From Pantoea sp. 1.19 (GTDB lineage Bacteria > Pseudomonadota > Gammaproteobacteria > Enterobacterales > Enterobacteriaceae), in NCBI RefSeq assembly GCF_001922585.1, contig NZ_MRBS01000002.1:1-64000 (forward strand): 64,000 nucleotides of DNA. The letters are read 5' to 3'. Both the position numbers and the translations under genes were made by a program. The first letter of the stretch is position 1. Every line of letters starts with the position of its first letter. Shown piece after piece: positions 45,133-55,842 of this stretch. The notes beneath the pieces are model-generated. The model searched no databases and was not told where the DNA came from. It saw only the letters and a program-made list of their open reading frames with translations.

Positions 45133-46772
45133 TGTTTTGCCCTCTTCGGCTGCGGATCCTTGCCTTGCGGCGCTTCAAATACCAGAGCATTACTCTTGTT
45201 ATTCAGGGTGCGCAGGACCGGCTGCAGCTCGCGCAGGACCTGATCCAGCCGCTGCATATCGCCAACCAGCTTGCTGTAAGCCGGTGAGCCTGGCTGGAAG
45301 CCTTTCATACTGCGGTTCAGCTCGTGCAGCGTCTGCTGCATATCCTGCGGCAGCGCCTTCATCGCCGGGCTGGCGGTGATTTGGTTAACGCTGTCGAGAG
45401 TTTTCTGTAGCTCACGCAGCGTACGCTGACTTTCTGCCAGCGTCGACGTCGCCTGATTGATCATCGGATTAAGCGGCAGCGCGTTGATTTTATCCAGCGC
45501 ATCCATCAGTTTCTGCTGAATCTGGCTCAGTCCACCGCTCACGGTCGGGATGATCTCATAGCCCGCCAGCGCGCCCGGACCAGTATAAGGTTTAGCCTTT
45601 TCGTAGAAATCCAGGTCAATATAGAGCGAGCCGGTCAGCAAGTTGCCGGTTTTTAACGACGCCCGCAGGCCACGCGCTTTTGCCTCTTTCAGATGCTGCT
45701 CGAAGTCAAAATTCTTGCCGAGGTACGCTCTGAAGCGATCAGGTTCGATACGGATAAGCACTGGGATACGGTAATCATTATCCAGCTTCTGCGAGATCCC
45801 CTCGAGCCGCACCGGCACCTGCGCTACGGTCCCCAGACGAATACCGCGAAACTCTACCGGCGCTCCCGCCTGCAGACCGCGCACCGATTCGCTAAAGAAC
45901 AGCAGATAGTCGCGATGCGCGGTATAGAGTGAATCCTGAATACTGCGCTGATCGTCAAACAGACGATATTGGGCATTATTTTCCACCGGCTTGCCGAGGT
46001 CAAAGCCCTTCGGCACATCAAAGCTGACGCCACCGCTAAACAGCGTAGTCAGGCTGCCCATTTCAACGCGCATTCCGGAAGAGGACATTTCAACAGCAAT
46101 CCCACTGTCTTTCCAGAAGCGGACGTTGGTGGTGATCAGGCTGTCGTAAGGCGCGGCGATAAACAGCTGATAGCGCATCGCGCGGCGGGTAGGATCGAAG
46201 GTGCTGGTTTCCACGGAGCCCACGCGATAACCGCGGAACAGCACCGGGTCGCCCGGATTAAGCTGGCCGGCCTTCTCACTGTCGAGCACAATACGGATCC
46301 CTTTGGCATCCGGCGGCGCCAGCGGGGGAGAATCCAGCAGCTGGTAGTGCCCCGGCGCCTCACCCTTTGCGCCGGGCTGCAGTTCAATATAGGCCCCGGA
46401 CAGCAGCGTGCCGAGCCCGGTGACCCCTTCCCGGCCAATGGTGGGCTTGACGACCCAAAACACACTGTCACCGTGCAGCAGTTTTTCCATGCCCGAGTTC
46501 AAACGCGCTTTAATTTTTACATGGTGCAAATCGTCTGACAGCTCAGCGCTTTCAACGATGCCCACGTCTACGCTGCGGCTTTTGATGGCGGTTTTCCCCC
46601 CCTCAATGCCCTCGGCATTGGTGGTTATCAGCGTGACTTCTGGTCCCTGGTGGCTGTAGTGCCAAAACAGGATCCAGGCGCCAATCAGCACGGTAACGAT
46701 GGGGAAAATCCACACCGGTGACCACCGTTTGATGGTCTCAACTTTAGCAACGCCCTGGTTATTGTCCGTCAA
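45129..46772 (-). CDS. pqiB: MCE-family lipid transport protein PqiB
   Basis: 547-residue periplasmic MCE protein anchored by one N-terminal helix (residues about 16-36). It has three MCE domains (around SRSVDVGIVESAELSDDLHH, FRGYRVGSVETSTFDPTRRA and FRGIRLGTVAQVPVRLEGIS), then a long C-terminal coiled coil (STLAESQRTLRELQKTLDSV) that forms the needle in the E. coli hexamer. Length matches E. coli PqiB (546). It overlaps pqiA by 14 nt and pqiC by 4 nt, a tightly coupled operon. Confidence 0.97.
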   Translation of the reverse strand: MTDNNQGVAKVETIKRWSPVWIFPIVTVLIGAWILFWHYSHQGPEVTLITTNAEGIEGGKTAIKSRSVDVGIVESAELSDDLHHVKIKARLNSGMEKLLHGDSVFWVVKPTIGREGVTGLGTLLSGAYIELQPGAKGEAPGHYQLLDSPPLAPPDAKGIRIVLDSEKAGQLNPGDPVLFRGYRVGSVETSTFDPTRRAMRYQLFIAAPYDSLITTNVRFWKDSGIAVEMSSSGMRVEMGSLTTLFSGGVSFDVPKGFDLGKPVENNAQYRLFDDQRSIQDSLYTAHRDYLLFFSESVRGLQAGAPVEFRGIRLGTVAQVPVRLEGISQKLDNDYRIPVLIRIEPDRFRAYLGKNFDFEQHLKEAKARGLRASLKTGNLLTGSLYIDLDFYEKAKPYTGPGALAGYEIIPTVSGGLSQIQQKLMDALDKINALPLNPMINQATSTLAESQRTLRELQKTLDSVNQITASPAMKALPQDMQQTLHELNRSMKGFQPGSPAYSKLVGDMQRLDQVLRELQPVLRTLNNKSNALVFEAPQGKDPQPKRAKQ

Positions 46773-48027
46773 CGCCAGACTCCTTATGTTTTACATCACT
46801 TACCCGATCCCACGTCAGCCGCGGATCGAAGGTCATCGCGGCGAACATCGTGAGGATCACCACCAGCGCGAACAGCAGCGCGCCGGGCGCCGGATAGATA
46901 CTCATTAATCGGCCAATTCTTACCAGTGCCGACAGCACGGCAATCACAAATACGTCGATCATCGACCAGCGGCCAACAAATTCCACGACCTCATACAGCA
47001 GGTGCATTTTTTCACCGTCGCGCTGGCCTCGCCCGTCGGCATTCCAGCATAGCCAGGCAATCGCAATCATTTTCAGGGACGGCACCATAATACTGGCGAT
47101 AAAGATAACCAGCGCCACCGGCCAGGAGCCGTCGCTCCAGAGCAGCACCACGCCGGACATGATTGTCGATCCCATGCTGTTACCGAGCGCTTCGGTTATC
47201 ATGATAGGCAACAGATTAGCCGGTATGTAGAGCATTACCGAGGTCAGCAGCAGCGCCAGCGTCCACTGCAGGCTGTGTTTCAGTCGGGCGTGGCCGCGCG
47301 TGCCGCAGCGCGGACATACCGTCTGCTGCGCCGGCAAGATCGCCGTGCAGCAGCGACAGGAACGCAGCCCCTGTCGAAGCCCGCTGCGCCCCGCCTGCGG
47401 TGCCTGGTTGAGCGCCGGCAGCGGCGCCACCCGCGCCCACAGTGAGCGTCGATCAATACACTGAAAGGCGCGCAGCTGCAGCACGCAGAACAGACACCAA
47501 GGAATAAAGCTGCTACCCACGCCAATATCGCCGTAGGCCATCAGCTTGACAAAGCTCACCAGAACGCCAGCGAGAAAAATCTCCGCCATGCCCCAGGTTT
47601 TCAGTTGGAACAGCACCCGCGCCAGCTGGCGCTGCAGTGCTGCCGGCAGCGTTATCCGATTCACCAGCAGCAGGATCGCCAGCATGCAAAACGCCGGTAC
47701 TCCCTGCACAAACAGCAGAAACAGCGTCGCCAGGCTGCTGTAATCGTCGCCCACCATCACCTGCGGGATCTGCATCAGTGTAATTTCGCTGCTGAGGCCG
47801 CGCACCCGCATATTAACGAACGGGAACAGATTGGCCAGCAGCAGCATAAACAGCGCCGCCAATGCATAGGCGGTCGGACGGGTACGCGGCGCGTGCCAGC
47901 GACTGACCAGCGTGGTATGACAGCGCGGGCAGCGGGCTTTGCTGCCCGGCGCAATCTCTGGCAACTGTGTCATCAGATCGCACTGCGGGCAGAGCATCCA
48001 GTGTTCTGTTCGATGTGATGAACACAT
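46759..48027 (-). CDS. pqiA: paraquat-inducible inner membrane protein PqiA
   Basis: 422-residue inner-membrane partner of PqiB, with two PqiA domains of four helices each. Each is preceded by a zinc-ribbon-like Cys cluster: CPQC...CPRC near residues 13-36 and CRCC...CPRC in the middle. Conserved blocks include LKTWGMAEIFLAGVLVSFVK and VVEFVGRWSMIDVFVIAVLS. In E. coli the operon is SoxRS-induced by paraquat. It is the first gene of the pqiABC operon, 19 nt downstream of uup. Confidence 0.96.
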   Translation of the reverse strand: MCSSHRTEHWMLCPQCDLMTQLPEIAPGSKARCPRCHTTLVSRWHAPRTRPTAYALAALFMLLLANLFPFVNMRVRGLSSEITLMQIPQVMVGDDYSSLATLFLLFVQGVPAFCMLAILLLVNRITLPAALQRQLARVLFQLKTWGMAEIFLAGVLVSFVKLMAYGDIGVGSSFIPWCLFCVLQLRAFQCIDRRSLWARVAPLPALNQAPQAGRSGLRQGLRSCRCCTAILPAQQTVCPRCGTRGHARLKHSLQWTLALLLTSVMLYIPANLLPIMITEALGNSMGSTIMSGVVLLWSDGSWPVALVIFIASIMVPSLKMIAIAWLCWNADGRGQRDGEKMHLLYEVVEFVGRWSMIDVFVIAVLSALVRIGRLMSIYPAPGALLFALVVILTMFAAMTFDPRLTWDRVSDVKHKESGVDGQ

Positions 48028-48046
48028 AGTGTCTTAACGTCTCCGG

Positions 48047-49963
48047 TTACTGACTCTGTTTGAGTGACTCCAGGTATTCCCAGCGTTCAAACGCCGTCTC
48101 CAGCGCCTGTTCGGCTTCACTCAGCGCATCCAGCACCGGCTGCGTGAGGTCATGGCTTTGGCTGAAGAAATCGGCATCGGACATCTGCGCCTGCAGCGCA
48201 GCAATCTGCTCCTCCAGCTGCTCCAGCTGCTGCGGCAGCTGTTCCAGTTCGCGCTGTAGATTATAGCTCAGCTTCGCCGCCGGCTTTTTGGCCGGCTCGC
48301 TGCGCGTCGGGGCGGGTTTCTCCGCTTCCCCCAGGGTCGCTTTCGTCGGCTGACGCAGGGCACTCCAGGCCTGACGCTGCTGTTGGGCATCGTGATAGCC
48401 ACCGACAAAATTACCAATATTGCCTGCACCATCGAAGATCCAACATTCGGTTACGGTATTATCGACGAACTGACGATCGTGGCTCACCAGCATCACCGTC
48501 CCCTGGTAATCCTCAATCAGCTCTTCGAGCAGCTCCAGCGTTTCGACATCCAAATCATTTGTCGGTTCATCCAGAATCAATAAGTTACTGGGCTTGAGGA
48601 ACAGGCGCGCCAGCAGCAGACGGTTACGCTCACCGCCGGACAGGGCGCGCACCGGCGTCATTGCGCGCTTCGGATGGAACAGAAAATCCTGCAGGTAACC
48701 CAGCACGTGCCGCGGCTTACCGTTGACCAGAACTTCCTGTTTGCCTTCGGCCAGGTTATCCATCACCGTGCGGTCCGGATCCAGTTCGGCGCGGTGCTGA
48801 TCGAAGTAGGCGACTTCCAGTTTGGTCCCGCAGTGGACGCGCCCGCTGTCGGCCTGTAGCTGCCCAAGCATCAACTTAAGTAGCGTAGTTTTGCCGCAGC
48901 CGTTAGGACCCACCAGCGCAATCTTATCGCCGCGCTGAACCTGAATGCTAAAGTTGCGCACCAGCGTACGGTCTGCGATCGCGTAATTCACCTGCTCCAG
49001 TTCAAAGACGATTTTGCCGGAGCGGCTCGCCTCTTCCACCTGCATTTTCGCTTTGCCCATCACTTCACGGCGTTCGGCGCGCTCGCGACGCAGGGCCTTC
49101 AGCGCCCGCACCCGCCCTTCGTTACGGGTTCGTCGCGCTTTGATCCCCTGGCGGATCCACACTTCCTCTTGCGCCAGTTTGCGGTCAAATTCAGCGTTCT
49201 GCAGCTCTTCTACCCGCAGCGCTTCCTCTTTCCCCAGCAGGTACTGTTCATAATCTCCCGGCCAGGACACCAGCTTTCCGCGATCGAGATCGACGATGCG
49301 CGTAGCCATATTGCGTATAAATGCGCGATCGTGAGAGATAAAAATAATGCTGCCGGTGAACGTTTTGAGGAACCCTTCCAGCCAGTCAATGGTTTCGATA
49401 TCGAGGTGGTTAGTCGGCTCATCGAGCAGTAGCACCCGCGGATTGCTGACCAGCGCGCGCGCCAGCGCCGCTTTACGCAGCCAGCCACCGGAGAGCGATG
49501 ACAGCGCCGCATCGGCATTCAGTCCGGTTTTCTCCAGTACGTCACTGATGCGGCTGTCGAGCTGCCACAGGTTCTGATGATCGAGGATCGCCTGCAGGCG
49601 CGCCATTTCGTTCAGGTTCTTTTCGCTGGGATCGTCCATCACCGTGTGGGAGATGGCGTGGTAAGCCTTCAGGATCTCCGCCTGCTCGGCCACCCCTTCG
49701 GCAACAAAGTCATATACGCTGCCGGCGACGTTGCGCGGTGGATCCTGCTGCAGGCGCGCCACAATCAGATCCTGTTCGTAAATGATGCGGCCATCATCCA
49801 GTGGCTGTTCGCCATTGATGATTTTCATTAGCGTCGATTTGCCGGCGCCGTTGCGGCCTACCAGGCAGACGCGCTCGTTTTCTTCGATATGCAGCTCGGT
49901 GTGGTCGAGCAGTGGCGCATCGCTAAATGAGAGATACGCTCCGTGGATACTGATTAACGACAT
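48047..49963 (-). CDS. uup: ABC-F ATPase Uup
   Basis: 638-residue soluble ABC-F protein with two nucleotide-binding domains: Walker A GRNGAGKSTL with LSGGW and DEPTNHLD, then GPNGCGKTTL with LSGGERNRL and DEPTNDLD. It ends in a C-terminal coiled-coil DNA-binding domain (LEQLPQQLEQLEEQIAALQA). E. coli Uup influences transposon precise excision and ribosome-related processes. It is 4 nt downstream of rlmL on the same strand and upstream of pqiA. Confidence 0.97.
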   Translation of the reverse strand: MSLISIHGAYLSFSDAPLLDHTELHIEENERVCLVGRNGAGKSTLMKIINGEQPLDDGRIIYEQDLIVARLQQDPPRNVAGSVYDFVAEGVAEQAEILKAYHAISHTVMDDPSEKNLNEMARLQAILDHQNLWQLDSRISDVLEKTGLNADAALSSLSGGWLRKAALARALVSNPRVLLLDEPTNHLDIETIDWLEGFLKTFTGSIIFISHDRAFIRNMATRIVDLDRGKLVSWPGDYEQYLLGKEEALRVEELQNAEFDRKLAQEEVWIRQGIKARRTRNEGRVRALKALRRERAERREVMGKAKMQVEEASRSGKIVFELEQVNYAIADRTLVRNFSIQVQRGDKIALVGPNGCGKTTLLKLMLGQLQADSGRVHCGTKLEVAYFDQHRAELDPDRTVMDNLAEGKQEVLVNGKPRHVLGYLQDFLFHPKRAMTPVRALSGGERNRLLLARLFLKPSNLLILDEPTNDLDVETLELLEELIEDYQGTVMLVSHDRQFVDNTVTECWIFDGAGNIGNFVGGYHDAQQQRQAWSALRQPTKATLGEAEKPAPTRSEPAKKPAAKLSYNLQRELEQLPQQLEQLEEQIAALQAQMSDADFFSQSHDLTQPVLDALSEAEQALETAFERWEYLESLKQSQ

Positions 49964-49967
49964 TCTG

Positions 49968-52082
49968 TTATTCCTTACCGGCGTGCGTAATCAGCCAGCA
50001 ATTGTGAATTTGACGGTTGCGGGCAAAATCTGGCGACAGCGTATTGGCGGTGATCTCCTGCGCCTGCAGGCCCAGCCCGGCCAGTCCGGCGCTGTCTAAT
50101 TTAAAGCCGCGTTTGTTGTTGGAAAACATAATGGTGCCCCCCTTACGCAGCAGCCGTTTGAGATCGCGCATCAGCTGCAGGTGGTCGCGCTGCACGTCAA
50201 AGCTGGCTTCCATCCGCTTGGAGTTCGAGAAGGTCGGCGGATCGATAAAGATCAGATCAAACTGTTCGTCGCTCTCCGTCAGCCAGTTGAGGCAGTCAGC
50301 CTGAATCAGCCGGTGCGCCCGCCCGGTCAGGCCATTCTGCCGCAGGTTGCGTTCCGCCCACTCAAGATAGGTGCGCGACATATCGACGGTGGTGGTTGAG
50401 CGCGCCCCGCCGAGACCGGCGTGCACGCTGGCGCTGCCGGTGTAGGCGAACAGATTCAGGAAGTCTTTCCCGCGACTCATGCTGCCCAGCATCTGTCGGG
50501 CGATGCGGTGGTCAAGAAACAGGCCGGTATCAAGGTAATCCGTCAGGTTCACCCACAGCTCGGCGCCGTACTCTTTGACCAGGAAAAACTCGCCCTTTTC
50601 ACCCAGCTTTTGATACTGGCTTTTGCCCTTTTGCCGCTCGCGGGTTTTGAGTACCAGTCGGTTAGCGGGCAGTTCCAGCACGGCGAGCGTGGCGGCAATC
50701 ACGTCAAACAGGCGCTGACGCGCTTTTAGCGGGTCGATGGTTTTCGGCGGAGCGTACTCCTGGATCACCACACACTCCCCGTAGCGGTCAACCGCCACGT
50801 TGTACTCCGGCAGATCGGCATCATACAGGCGATAGCTCTCAATGCCGGACTGACGCGCCCATTTATCCAGCTTCTTCCTGTTTTTACGCAGGCGGTTCGC
50901 GTAATCTTCAGCGATCTGCGCGCTGCCGCCCTGGGGATGGGCCGCCAGCTGATAGTTTTTTTGCACGCAGTCCAGCGGACCATTTTTCGCTTTAAACTGC
51001 CGTTCGGCGCGCAGCTGCAGACAGTTGAGCAGATCCGCAGAGGCGCTAAACAGCGACAGCGACCAGCCGCCAAAATGCTGCTTCAGCAGCCGGCCCAGCT
51101 GGCTGTGCAGCGCAATCAGCGCCGGTTCGCTCTCCAAACGCTCGCCGTACGGCGGGTTGCTGATCACGGTTCCGCAGGGGCCTTCCGGCAGCGGATTGCT
51201 CAGCTTCAGTACATCCTGCTGGGTGACGGTAATCAGCGGCTCCAGCCCCGCGCGGCGCAGGTTAGCGCGCGCGCGGTCGATCACCCGTGAATCGTTATCG
51301 TAGCCGTAGAAGCGGGAGGTAGTCTGCTGCCGCCCGCGCTTTGCGCGCACCTGCGCTTCAGTTTTCACCTCGTTCCACAGCGCCGCATCGTGTTGTTGCC
51401 AGGCCAGAAAGCCCCAATGCTCGCGAAACAGGCCCGGCGCACGATCGCTGGCGATCATCGCCGCCTCAATCAGCAGCGTGCCGGAGCCGCACATCGGATC
51501 CACCAGCGGCGTGCCCGGCTGCCAGCCGGAGCGCAGCACGATGGCGGCGGCCAGATTCTCTTTCAGCGGCGCCTGGCCCGTCTGCTGGCGATAGCCGCGC
51601 TGATGCAGGCCCTCGCCGCTCAGATCCAGCGCAATGCTGGCGGTATCTTTATTCAGCCAGACGTTGACGCGAATATCGGGCTGCTCACGATCAACATCCG
51701 GCCGCGGCAAATTTTTACGGGTGAACGCGTCAACGATAGCATCTTTCACCTTCAGGGCGCCGTACTGACTGTTGCGGATCACCTCATTGGTCCCGCTAAA
51801 ATGCACGGCGAAGGTGTGCTCCGGGCTGAACATCTCCGTCCAGTCTATCGCCTGCACGCCCAGATAGAGATCCAAATCGCTGTACACGCCGCACTCGGTC
51901 AGCGGCAGCAAAATACGCGAGGCCAGCCGGCTCCACATCAGGCTTTGATACAGTAAACGGTTATCTCCCTGATAGTGTACCCCTCCCTGTACCACCTGAC
52001 AGGCAGTTGCGCCCAACGCTTCCAGCTCAGTTTTCAACAGCTCTTCGAGCCCACGCGCCGTACTGGCAAACAGAGAATTCAT
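49968..52082 (-). CDS. rlmL: bifunctional 23S rRNA methyltransferase RlmKL (m2G2445, m7G2069)
   Basis: 704-residue fusion enzyme. It has a THUMP domain (about 45-155), an N-terminal m2G2445 methylase ([29 protein letters not shown]), and a C-terminal m7G2069 methylase ([34 protein letters not shown]). It is nearly colinear with E. coli RlmL. The ATG at 52082 ([17 protein letters not shown]) is used; the GTG/ATG four codons upstream is less family-like. It is divergent from ycbX and followed by uup. Confidence 0.97.
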   Translation of the reverse strand: MNSLFASTARGLEELLKTELEALGATACQVVQGGVHYQGDNRLLYQSLMWSRLASRILLPLTECGVYSDLDLYLGVQAIDWTEMFSPEHTFAVHFSGTNEVIRNSQYGALKVKDAIVDAFTRKNLPRPDVDREQPDIRVNVWLNKDTASIALDLSGEGLHQRGYRQQTGQAPLKENLAAAIVLRSGWQPGTPLVDPMCGSGTLLIEAAMIASDRAPGLFREHWGFLAWQQHDAALWNEVKTEAQVRAKRGRQQTTSRFYGYDNDSRVIDRARANLRRAGLEPLITVTQQDVLKLSNPLPEGPCGTVISNPPYGERLESEPALIALHSQLGRLLKQHFGGWSLSLFSASADLLNCLQLRAERQFKAKNGPLDCVQKNYQLAAHPQGGSAQIAEDYANRLRKNRKKLDKWARQSGIESYRLYDADLPEYNVAVDRYGECVVIQEYAPPKTIDPLKARQRLFDVIAATLAVLELPANRLVLKTRERQKGKSQYQKLGEKGEFFLVKEYGAELWVNLTDYLDTGLFLDHRIARQMLGSMSRGKDFLNLFAYTGSASVHAGLGGARSTTTVDMSRTYLEWAERNLRQNGLTGRAHRLIQADCLNWLTESDEQFDLIFIDPPTFSNSKRMEASFDVQRDHLQLMRDLKRLLRKGGTIMFSNNKRGFKLDSAGLAGLGLQAQEITANTLSPDFARNRQIHNCWLITHAGKE

Positions 52083-52199
52083 AACATCACACACCGTTCA
52101 GGGAAAATTGTCGCGCATTATAGCCAATCCCACTCGCATGTCATAAAGTTAGCGGCATTTGTCCGATCTTTTTCCCGCACTGTCACGCAAGGAGCTCCG

Positions 52200-53306
52200 A
52201 TGAAAACCCTGTCCCGCCTCGCTGTGTATCCGGTCAAATCCATGAAAGGCCTGCAGCTCACCTACGCGCAGGTCACCCTGAGCGGGCTGAGCAGCGATCG
52301 GGCTTTTATGGTGGCAGAGCCCGACGGCACTTTTATTACCGCCCGCCAGTTTCCGCAGCTGGTCTGCTTCACCCCGGTATTGACGCCGGAGGGGCTGCTG
52401 CTCGTGGCCCCGGACGGCAGCAGCACCCGGGTACGCTACGCCGATTTTCAGCCGGAACCCCGTGACAGCGAGGTATGGGGTAATCACTTCCCCTCGCGGG
52501 TGGCCCCGACGGCGGTCAACCAATGGCTGAGCGGATTTTTTCCCCGGCCGGTTGAGCTGCGCTGGACCGGATTCGACTCTGCCAGGCGGGTAAAAAAGGT
52601 CCCGGAGGTGCCGCTGAGCTTTGCCGATGGCTATCCCTATCTGCTGGTGAACGAAGCCTCGCTGCGCGATCTGCAGCAGCGCTGCCCCGCCGGTGTGCAG
52701 ATGAGCCAGTTCCGTCCCAATTTGATCATCAGCGGCGCACAGCCCTGGGAGGAAGATAGCTGGGCGGTGATCCGCATTGGCGAGCTGATTTTCGACGTCG
52801 CTAAACCCTGTAGCCGCTGCGTGCTGACTACCGTCAGCCCGACCCGCGGGCGTAAACATCCCACAGCCGAGCCGATGACGACGCTGCAGCGCTTTCGCCA
52901 GGCCCTCGACGGCAGTGGTGACATTGATTTCGGTATGAATCTGATCGCCCGCAGCAGCGGTGTCATTCACGCGGGCGACCGGCTGGAAGTCCTCAAAACC
53001 CGTCCGCCGCGCCCCTACGGCGGCAGCGAACCGGTAGAGACGCTGGCGGTTGACGCCGTGCGCGAGGCGACGGTGCGCATCACCTTTCAGGGCAAGACCT
53101 TTCACGGTAACAATCAGCAGATTTTGCTGGATCAGCTGGAGATGCAGGGGTTACGCATCCCTTACTCCTGCCGAGCGGGGATCTGCGGCAGCTGCCGCTT
53201 GCAGTTACTCGCCGGTGAGGTGACGCCGCTTAAACAAGGCGCGGTGGAAGGCGAGAGCCTACTCAGCTGTAGCTGTATACCGGCCGGAGACGTGACGCTG
53301 GCGTAG
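52200..53306 (+). CDS. ycbX: YcbX, MOSC domain and 2Fe-2S ferredoxin fusion
   Basis: 368-residue protein with an N-terminal beta-barrel and MOSC domain (residues about 1-265; Cys in KPCSRCVLT), fused to a 2Fe-2S ferredoxin domain with C324, C329, C332 and a final Cys at 357 or 359. In E. coli it takes part in molybdenum-cofactor-dependent detoxification of N-hydroxylated bases such as 6-hydroxylaminopurine. The ATG at 52200 has AAGGAG upstream; longer frames extend into rlmL. It is convergent with zapC. Confidence 0.95.
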   Translation: MKTLSRLAVYPVKSMKGLQLTYAQVTLSGLSSDRAFMVAEPDGTFITARQFPQLVCFTPVLTPEGLLLVAPDGSSTRVRYADFQPEPRDSEVWGNHFPSRVAPTAVNQWLSGFFPRPVELRWTGFDSARRVKKVPEVPLSFADGYPYLLVNEASLRDLQQRCPAGVQMSQFRPNLIISGAQPWEEDSWAVIRIGELIFDVAKPCSRCVLTTVSPTRGRKHPTAEPMTTLQRFRQALDGSGDIDFGMNLIARSSGVIHAGDRLEVLKTRPPRPYGGSEPVETLAVDAVREATVRITFQGKTFHGNNQQILLDQLEMQGLRIPYSCRAGICGSCRLQLLAGEVTPLKQGAVEGESLLSCSCIPAGDVTLA

Positions 53307-53327
53307 TCGGCGCATGCGCCGGCGGGA

Positions 53328-53864
53328 TCAGACCGCCTGATCCAGCCGGGCGGCATCGGTAATCGGATGCAGGCGATCATTCATCACTTTGATCGCCTCC
53401 CCGAGGGTCATGTTTTTCCCCGCCAGGGTTAACTGCGGCTGGGCCAGCAGGCAAAGGGCCGCGGTGTCACTGCTCTCTACCACCAGCAGAGTGGCGATCT
53501 CGCCACTGTCGCAAAGCTGCACCTGAACCGCGTCCCCTTCATCGGGTAAATGGTGATGCCCGTGGGCGGTAAAGTGCCAGCTTTTCGGCATCAGCGGCTT
53601 CAGGAAACGCCGCGCCACCAGCGCATTCAGCACCAGTTCTGCCCGGTGCTGGCCGTGCATGCGCATCTGCCGGCAGCGCTCATCAAAGGTAAAGAACAGC
53701 GCCGCATCGTCGACGCAAAACCCGTTATCGTTAAAGGCATCGGGGGTCAGCATTTTACGGGAAAAACGCGAACGAAACAGCATGCCATCGGCCAGGTCCA
53801 GCATCATGCGATCGTGGTCGGCGTCATAATACCAGCGCCAGCTGTCGTCGGGTTTTATTTTCAT
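53328..53864 (-). CDS. zapC: cell division protein ZapC
   Basis: 178-residue FtsZ-associated protein that promotes Z-ring bundling at mid-cell. Recognised by [40 protein letters not shown] and [20 protein letters not shown]. Length matches E. coli ZapC (180). The ATG at 53864 is preceded by a weak site. It lies between ycbX (convergent) and pyrD (same strand, 178 nt away), the conserved enteric position. Confidence 0.94.
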   Translation of the reverse strand: MKIKPDDSWRWYYDADHDRMMLDLADGMLFRSRFSRKMLTPDAFNDNGFCVDDAALFFTFDERCRQMRMHGQHRAELVLNALVARRFLKPLMPKSWHFTAHGHHHLPDEGDAVQVQLCDSGEIATLLVVESSDTAALCLLAQPQLTLAGKNMTLGEAIKVMNDRLHPITDAARLDQAV

Positions 53865-54042
53865 TGGTTCGCCCTGCTAAGAAGACACAGTGTCATGAAT
53901 GGCTCTCTCCCTGACAATCGGTTCGATCTGATTATTGACGGCGGGTTAAATCCCTGTCGCCATTCTCCCTGTCAGGGTGGGTAAAATATAAACGAGCCGG
54001 GCGCATAAATAAAGCCCCCGGCCCGGCATGGTGAAAAATGTA

Positions 54043-55053
54043 TCAGAGATGGGTCACAATTTCTTTAATCAGCGGCGGGCCTTTATAAATAAAGCCGGAA
54101 TATATTTGCACCAGCGTTGCGCCGGCGGCCATTTTTTCTCTCGCTGCGACTAATGAGTCAATGCCACCGACGCCAATAATCGGCAGTCGTCCCTGTAGCT
54201 CCTGCGCCAGCCGGCGAATCACCTCGGTGCTGCGTGACTGTACCGGACGGCCGCTTAATCCGCCCGCCTCGTCGCCATATTGCAAACCGCTAACCAGCGA
54301 ACGATCGAGCGTGGTATTGGTTGCAATCACACCGTCAATATTATGGCGTACCAGGCTGTCAGCAATTTGGATCAATTCCTCTTCAGACAGATCCGGCGCG
54401 ATCTTCACTGCCACAGGAACATATTTATCTTGCTGTTTATGCAGAAGATGCTGCTTAGCTTTGATCGCCGCCAGCAGAGAATCCAGCGCCTCACCATATT
54501 GTAAGGTGCGCAGTCCGGGGGTATTCGGCGAGGAGATATTGATCGCGATATAGCCGGCATGGGCATAGACTTTTTCCATACAAACTAAATAGTCCTCTTC
54601 ACCGCGCTCCACCGGCGTGTCTTTGTTTTTACCGATGTTAATCCCGAGGATGCCGTTATAGCGCGCACGCTTAACGTTTTCTACCAGCGCCTCCACGCCG
54701 TGATTGTTAAACCCCATCCGGTTGATGATGCCCTCCGCTGCCGGCAGGCGAAACAGCCGTGGCTTATCGTTACCGGCCTGCGGCCGGGGAGTCACGGTGC
54801 CAACCTCAAGAAAACCAAAGCCCATTGCGGCAAAGGCATCCATGCATTCGGCATTTTTATCCAGGCCGGCGGCCAGTCCCAGCGGATTACGAAAGGTCAG
54901 CCCCATGCACTTCACCGGCTTTGACGGCAGGGTTTGACGCAGGCAGGCCTCCAGCGGCGTGCCGCTGATCCATTTCATCTGTTGAAAGCTAAGTTCGTGG
55001 GCGCGTTCCGGATCGAGTTGAAACAGCGCTTTTCTGACGAGGGGGTAAAGCAT
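54043..55053 (-). CDS. pyrD: dihydroorotate dehydrogenase (quinone), class 2
   Basis: 336-residue membrane-associated flavoenzyme oxidising dihydroorotate to orotate with quinone as acceptor; identical in length to E. coli PyrD. An N-terminal amphipathic segment ([20 protein letters not shown]) gives membrane contact. The FMN barrel includes [20 protein letters not shown], the active-site Ser in [10 protein letters not shown], and [20 protein letters not shown]. The ATG at 55053 follows CAGGAG; an upstream start adds 16 residues across the leader hairpin. Confidence 0.98.
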   Translation of the reverse strand: MLYPLVRKALFQLDPERAHELSFQQMKWISGTPLEACLRQTLPSKPVKCMGLTFRNPLGLAAGLDKNAECMDAFAAMGFGFLEVGTVTPRPQAGNDKPRLFRLPAAEGIINRMGFNNHGVEALVENVKRARYNGILGINIGKNKDTPVERGEEDYLVCMEKVYAHAGYIAINISSPNTPGLRTLQYGEALDSLLAAIKAKQHLLHKQQDKYVPVAVKIAPDLSEEELIQIADSLVRHNIDGVIATNTTLDRSLVSGLQYGDEAGGLSGRPVQSRSTEVIRRLAQELQGRLPIIGVGGIDSLVAAREKMAAGATLVQIYSGFIYKGPPLIKEIVTHL

Positions 55054-55068
55054 AACCACTCCTGAGTT

Positions 55069-55093
55069 CCCGAGGCGAGTCGGGGCGGTATTA
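55069..55093 (-). promoter_or_regulatory. pyrD leader hairpin and -10 element
   Basis: On the minus strand, TAATAC (55088-55093) is followed closely by CGCCCCGA, the likely start-site region. CCCGA-CTCGCC-TCGGG (55069-55084) can form a hairpin just before the AGGAG ribosome site. In E. coli, CTP-controlled start-site switching decides whether such a hairpin forms and blocks pyrD translation. The sequence arrangement supports the same control here. Confidence 0.5.
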
Positions 55094-55278
55094 TCCGGCA
55101 AGACGCGAGCAAAAGGAAATGGCCTGCACTACTTTTCGCCCGCCTGCGGTCACTATTTTCACTGGTTGACTTTGATTAGCCATAAAAAGCATTTAAGCCT
55201 CGCCGCCCGCTCTGTCAGGATAGTTCCATGCGATATCAAATTCCTAACATCTATTCCATATTGTTATAAGGAGTCACC

Positions 55279-55830
55279 ATGCGCGTCATTACGCTTGCCG
55301 GAAGCCCTCGCTTTCCCTCCCGCTCCACGGCGTTACTGAATGCCTGCCAACAGCGCCTGGAGCGGCGCGGCGTCGAGGTTACGCCGTGGAATCTGCATAA
55401 CTTTGAGCCGGAAGATCTCCTCTATGCCCGCTTTGATTCACCGGCGCTGCAGGCGCTGAAGGTGGATTTGGCCGCCGCCGACGGTGTGATCGTCGCGACG
55501 CCGGTCTATAAAGCCTCCTTTTCTGGCGGGTTGAAAACGCTGCTGGACCTGCTCCCCGAGCGCGCACTGGAGCACAAGGTGGTGTTACCGCTGGCGACCG
55601 GCGGCACCGTCGCCCATATGCTGGCGGTCGATTATGCCCTGAAGCCAGTGCTTAACGCCCTGAAAGCACAGGAGGTGCTGCACGGCGTGTTTGCCGATGA
55701 CAGCCAGATCACACATTACGATCGCACCCCGGAGCTGCAGCCCGGATTACTCCAGCGTCTTGACGCTTCGCTGGAGACCTTCTGGCAGGCACTGTCCCGC
55801 CGCCATCTTCCGCTGGCCGCCGCGGTCTGA
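55279..55830 (+). CDS. ssuE: NADPH-dependent FMN reductase SsuE
   Basis: 183-residue flavodoxin-like reductase supplying FMNH2 to the monooxygenase SsuD. Family motifs: [40 protein letters not shown] and [20 protein letters not shown]. The ATG at 55279 follows TAAGGAG. It is first in the ssu operon. Expression in E. coli needs Cbl under sulfate limitation; AT-rich DNA at 55200-55270 is the likely promoter region. Confidence 0.96.
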   Translation: MRVITLAGSPRFPSRSTALLNACQQRLERRGVEVTPWNLHNFEPEDLLYARFDSPALQALKVDLAAADGVIVATPVYKASFSGGLKTLLDLLPERALEHKVVLPLATGGTVAHMLAVDYALKPVLNALKAQEVLHGVFADDSQITHYDRTPELQPGLLQRLDASLETFWQALSRRHLPLAAAV

Positions 55831-55842
55831 ACCAGGAGAGAA

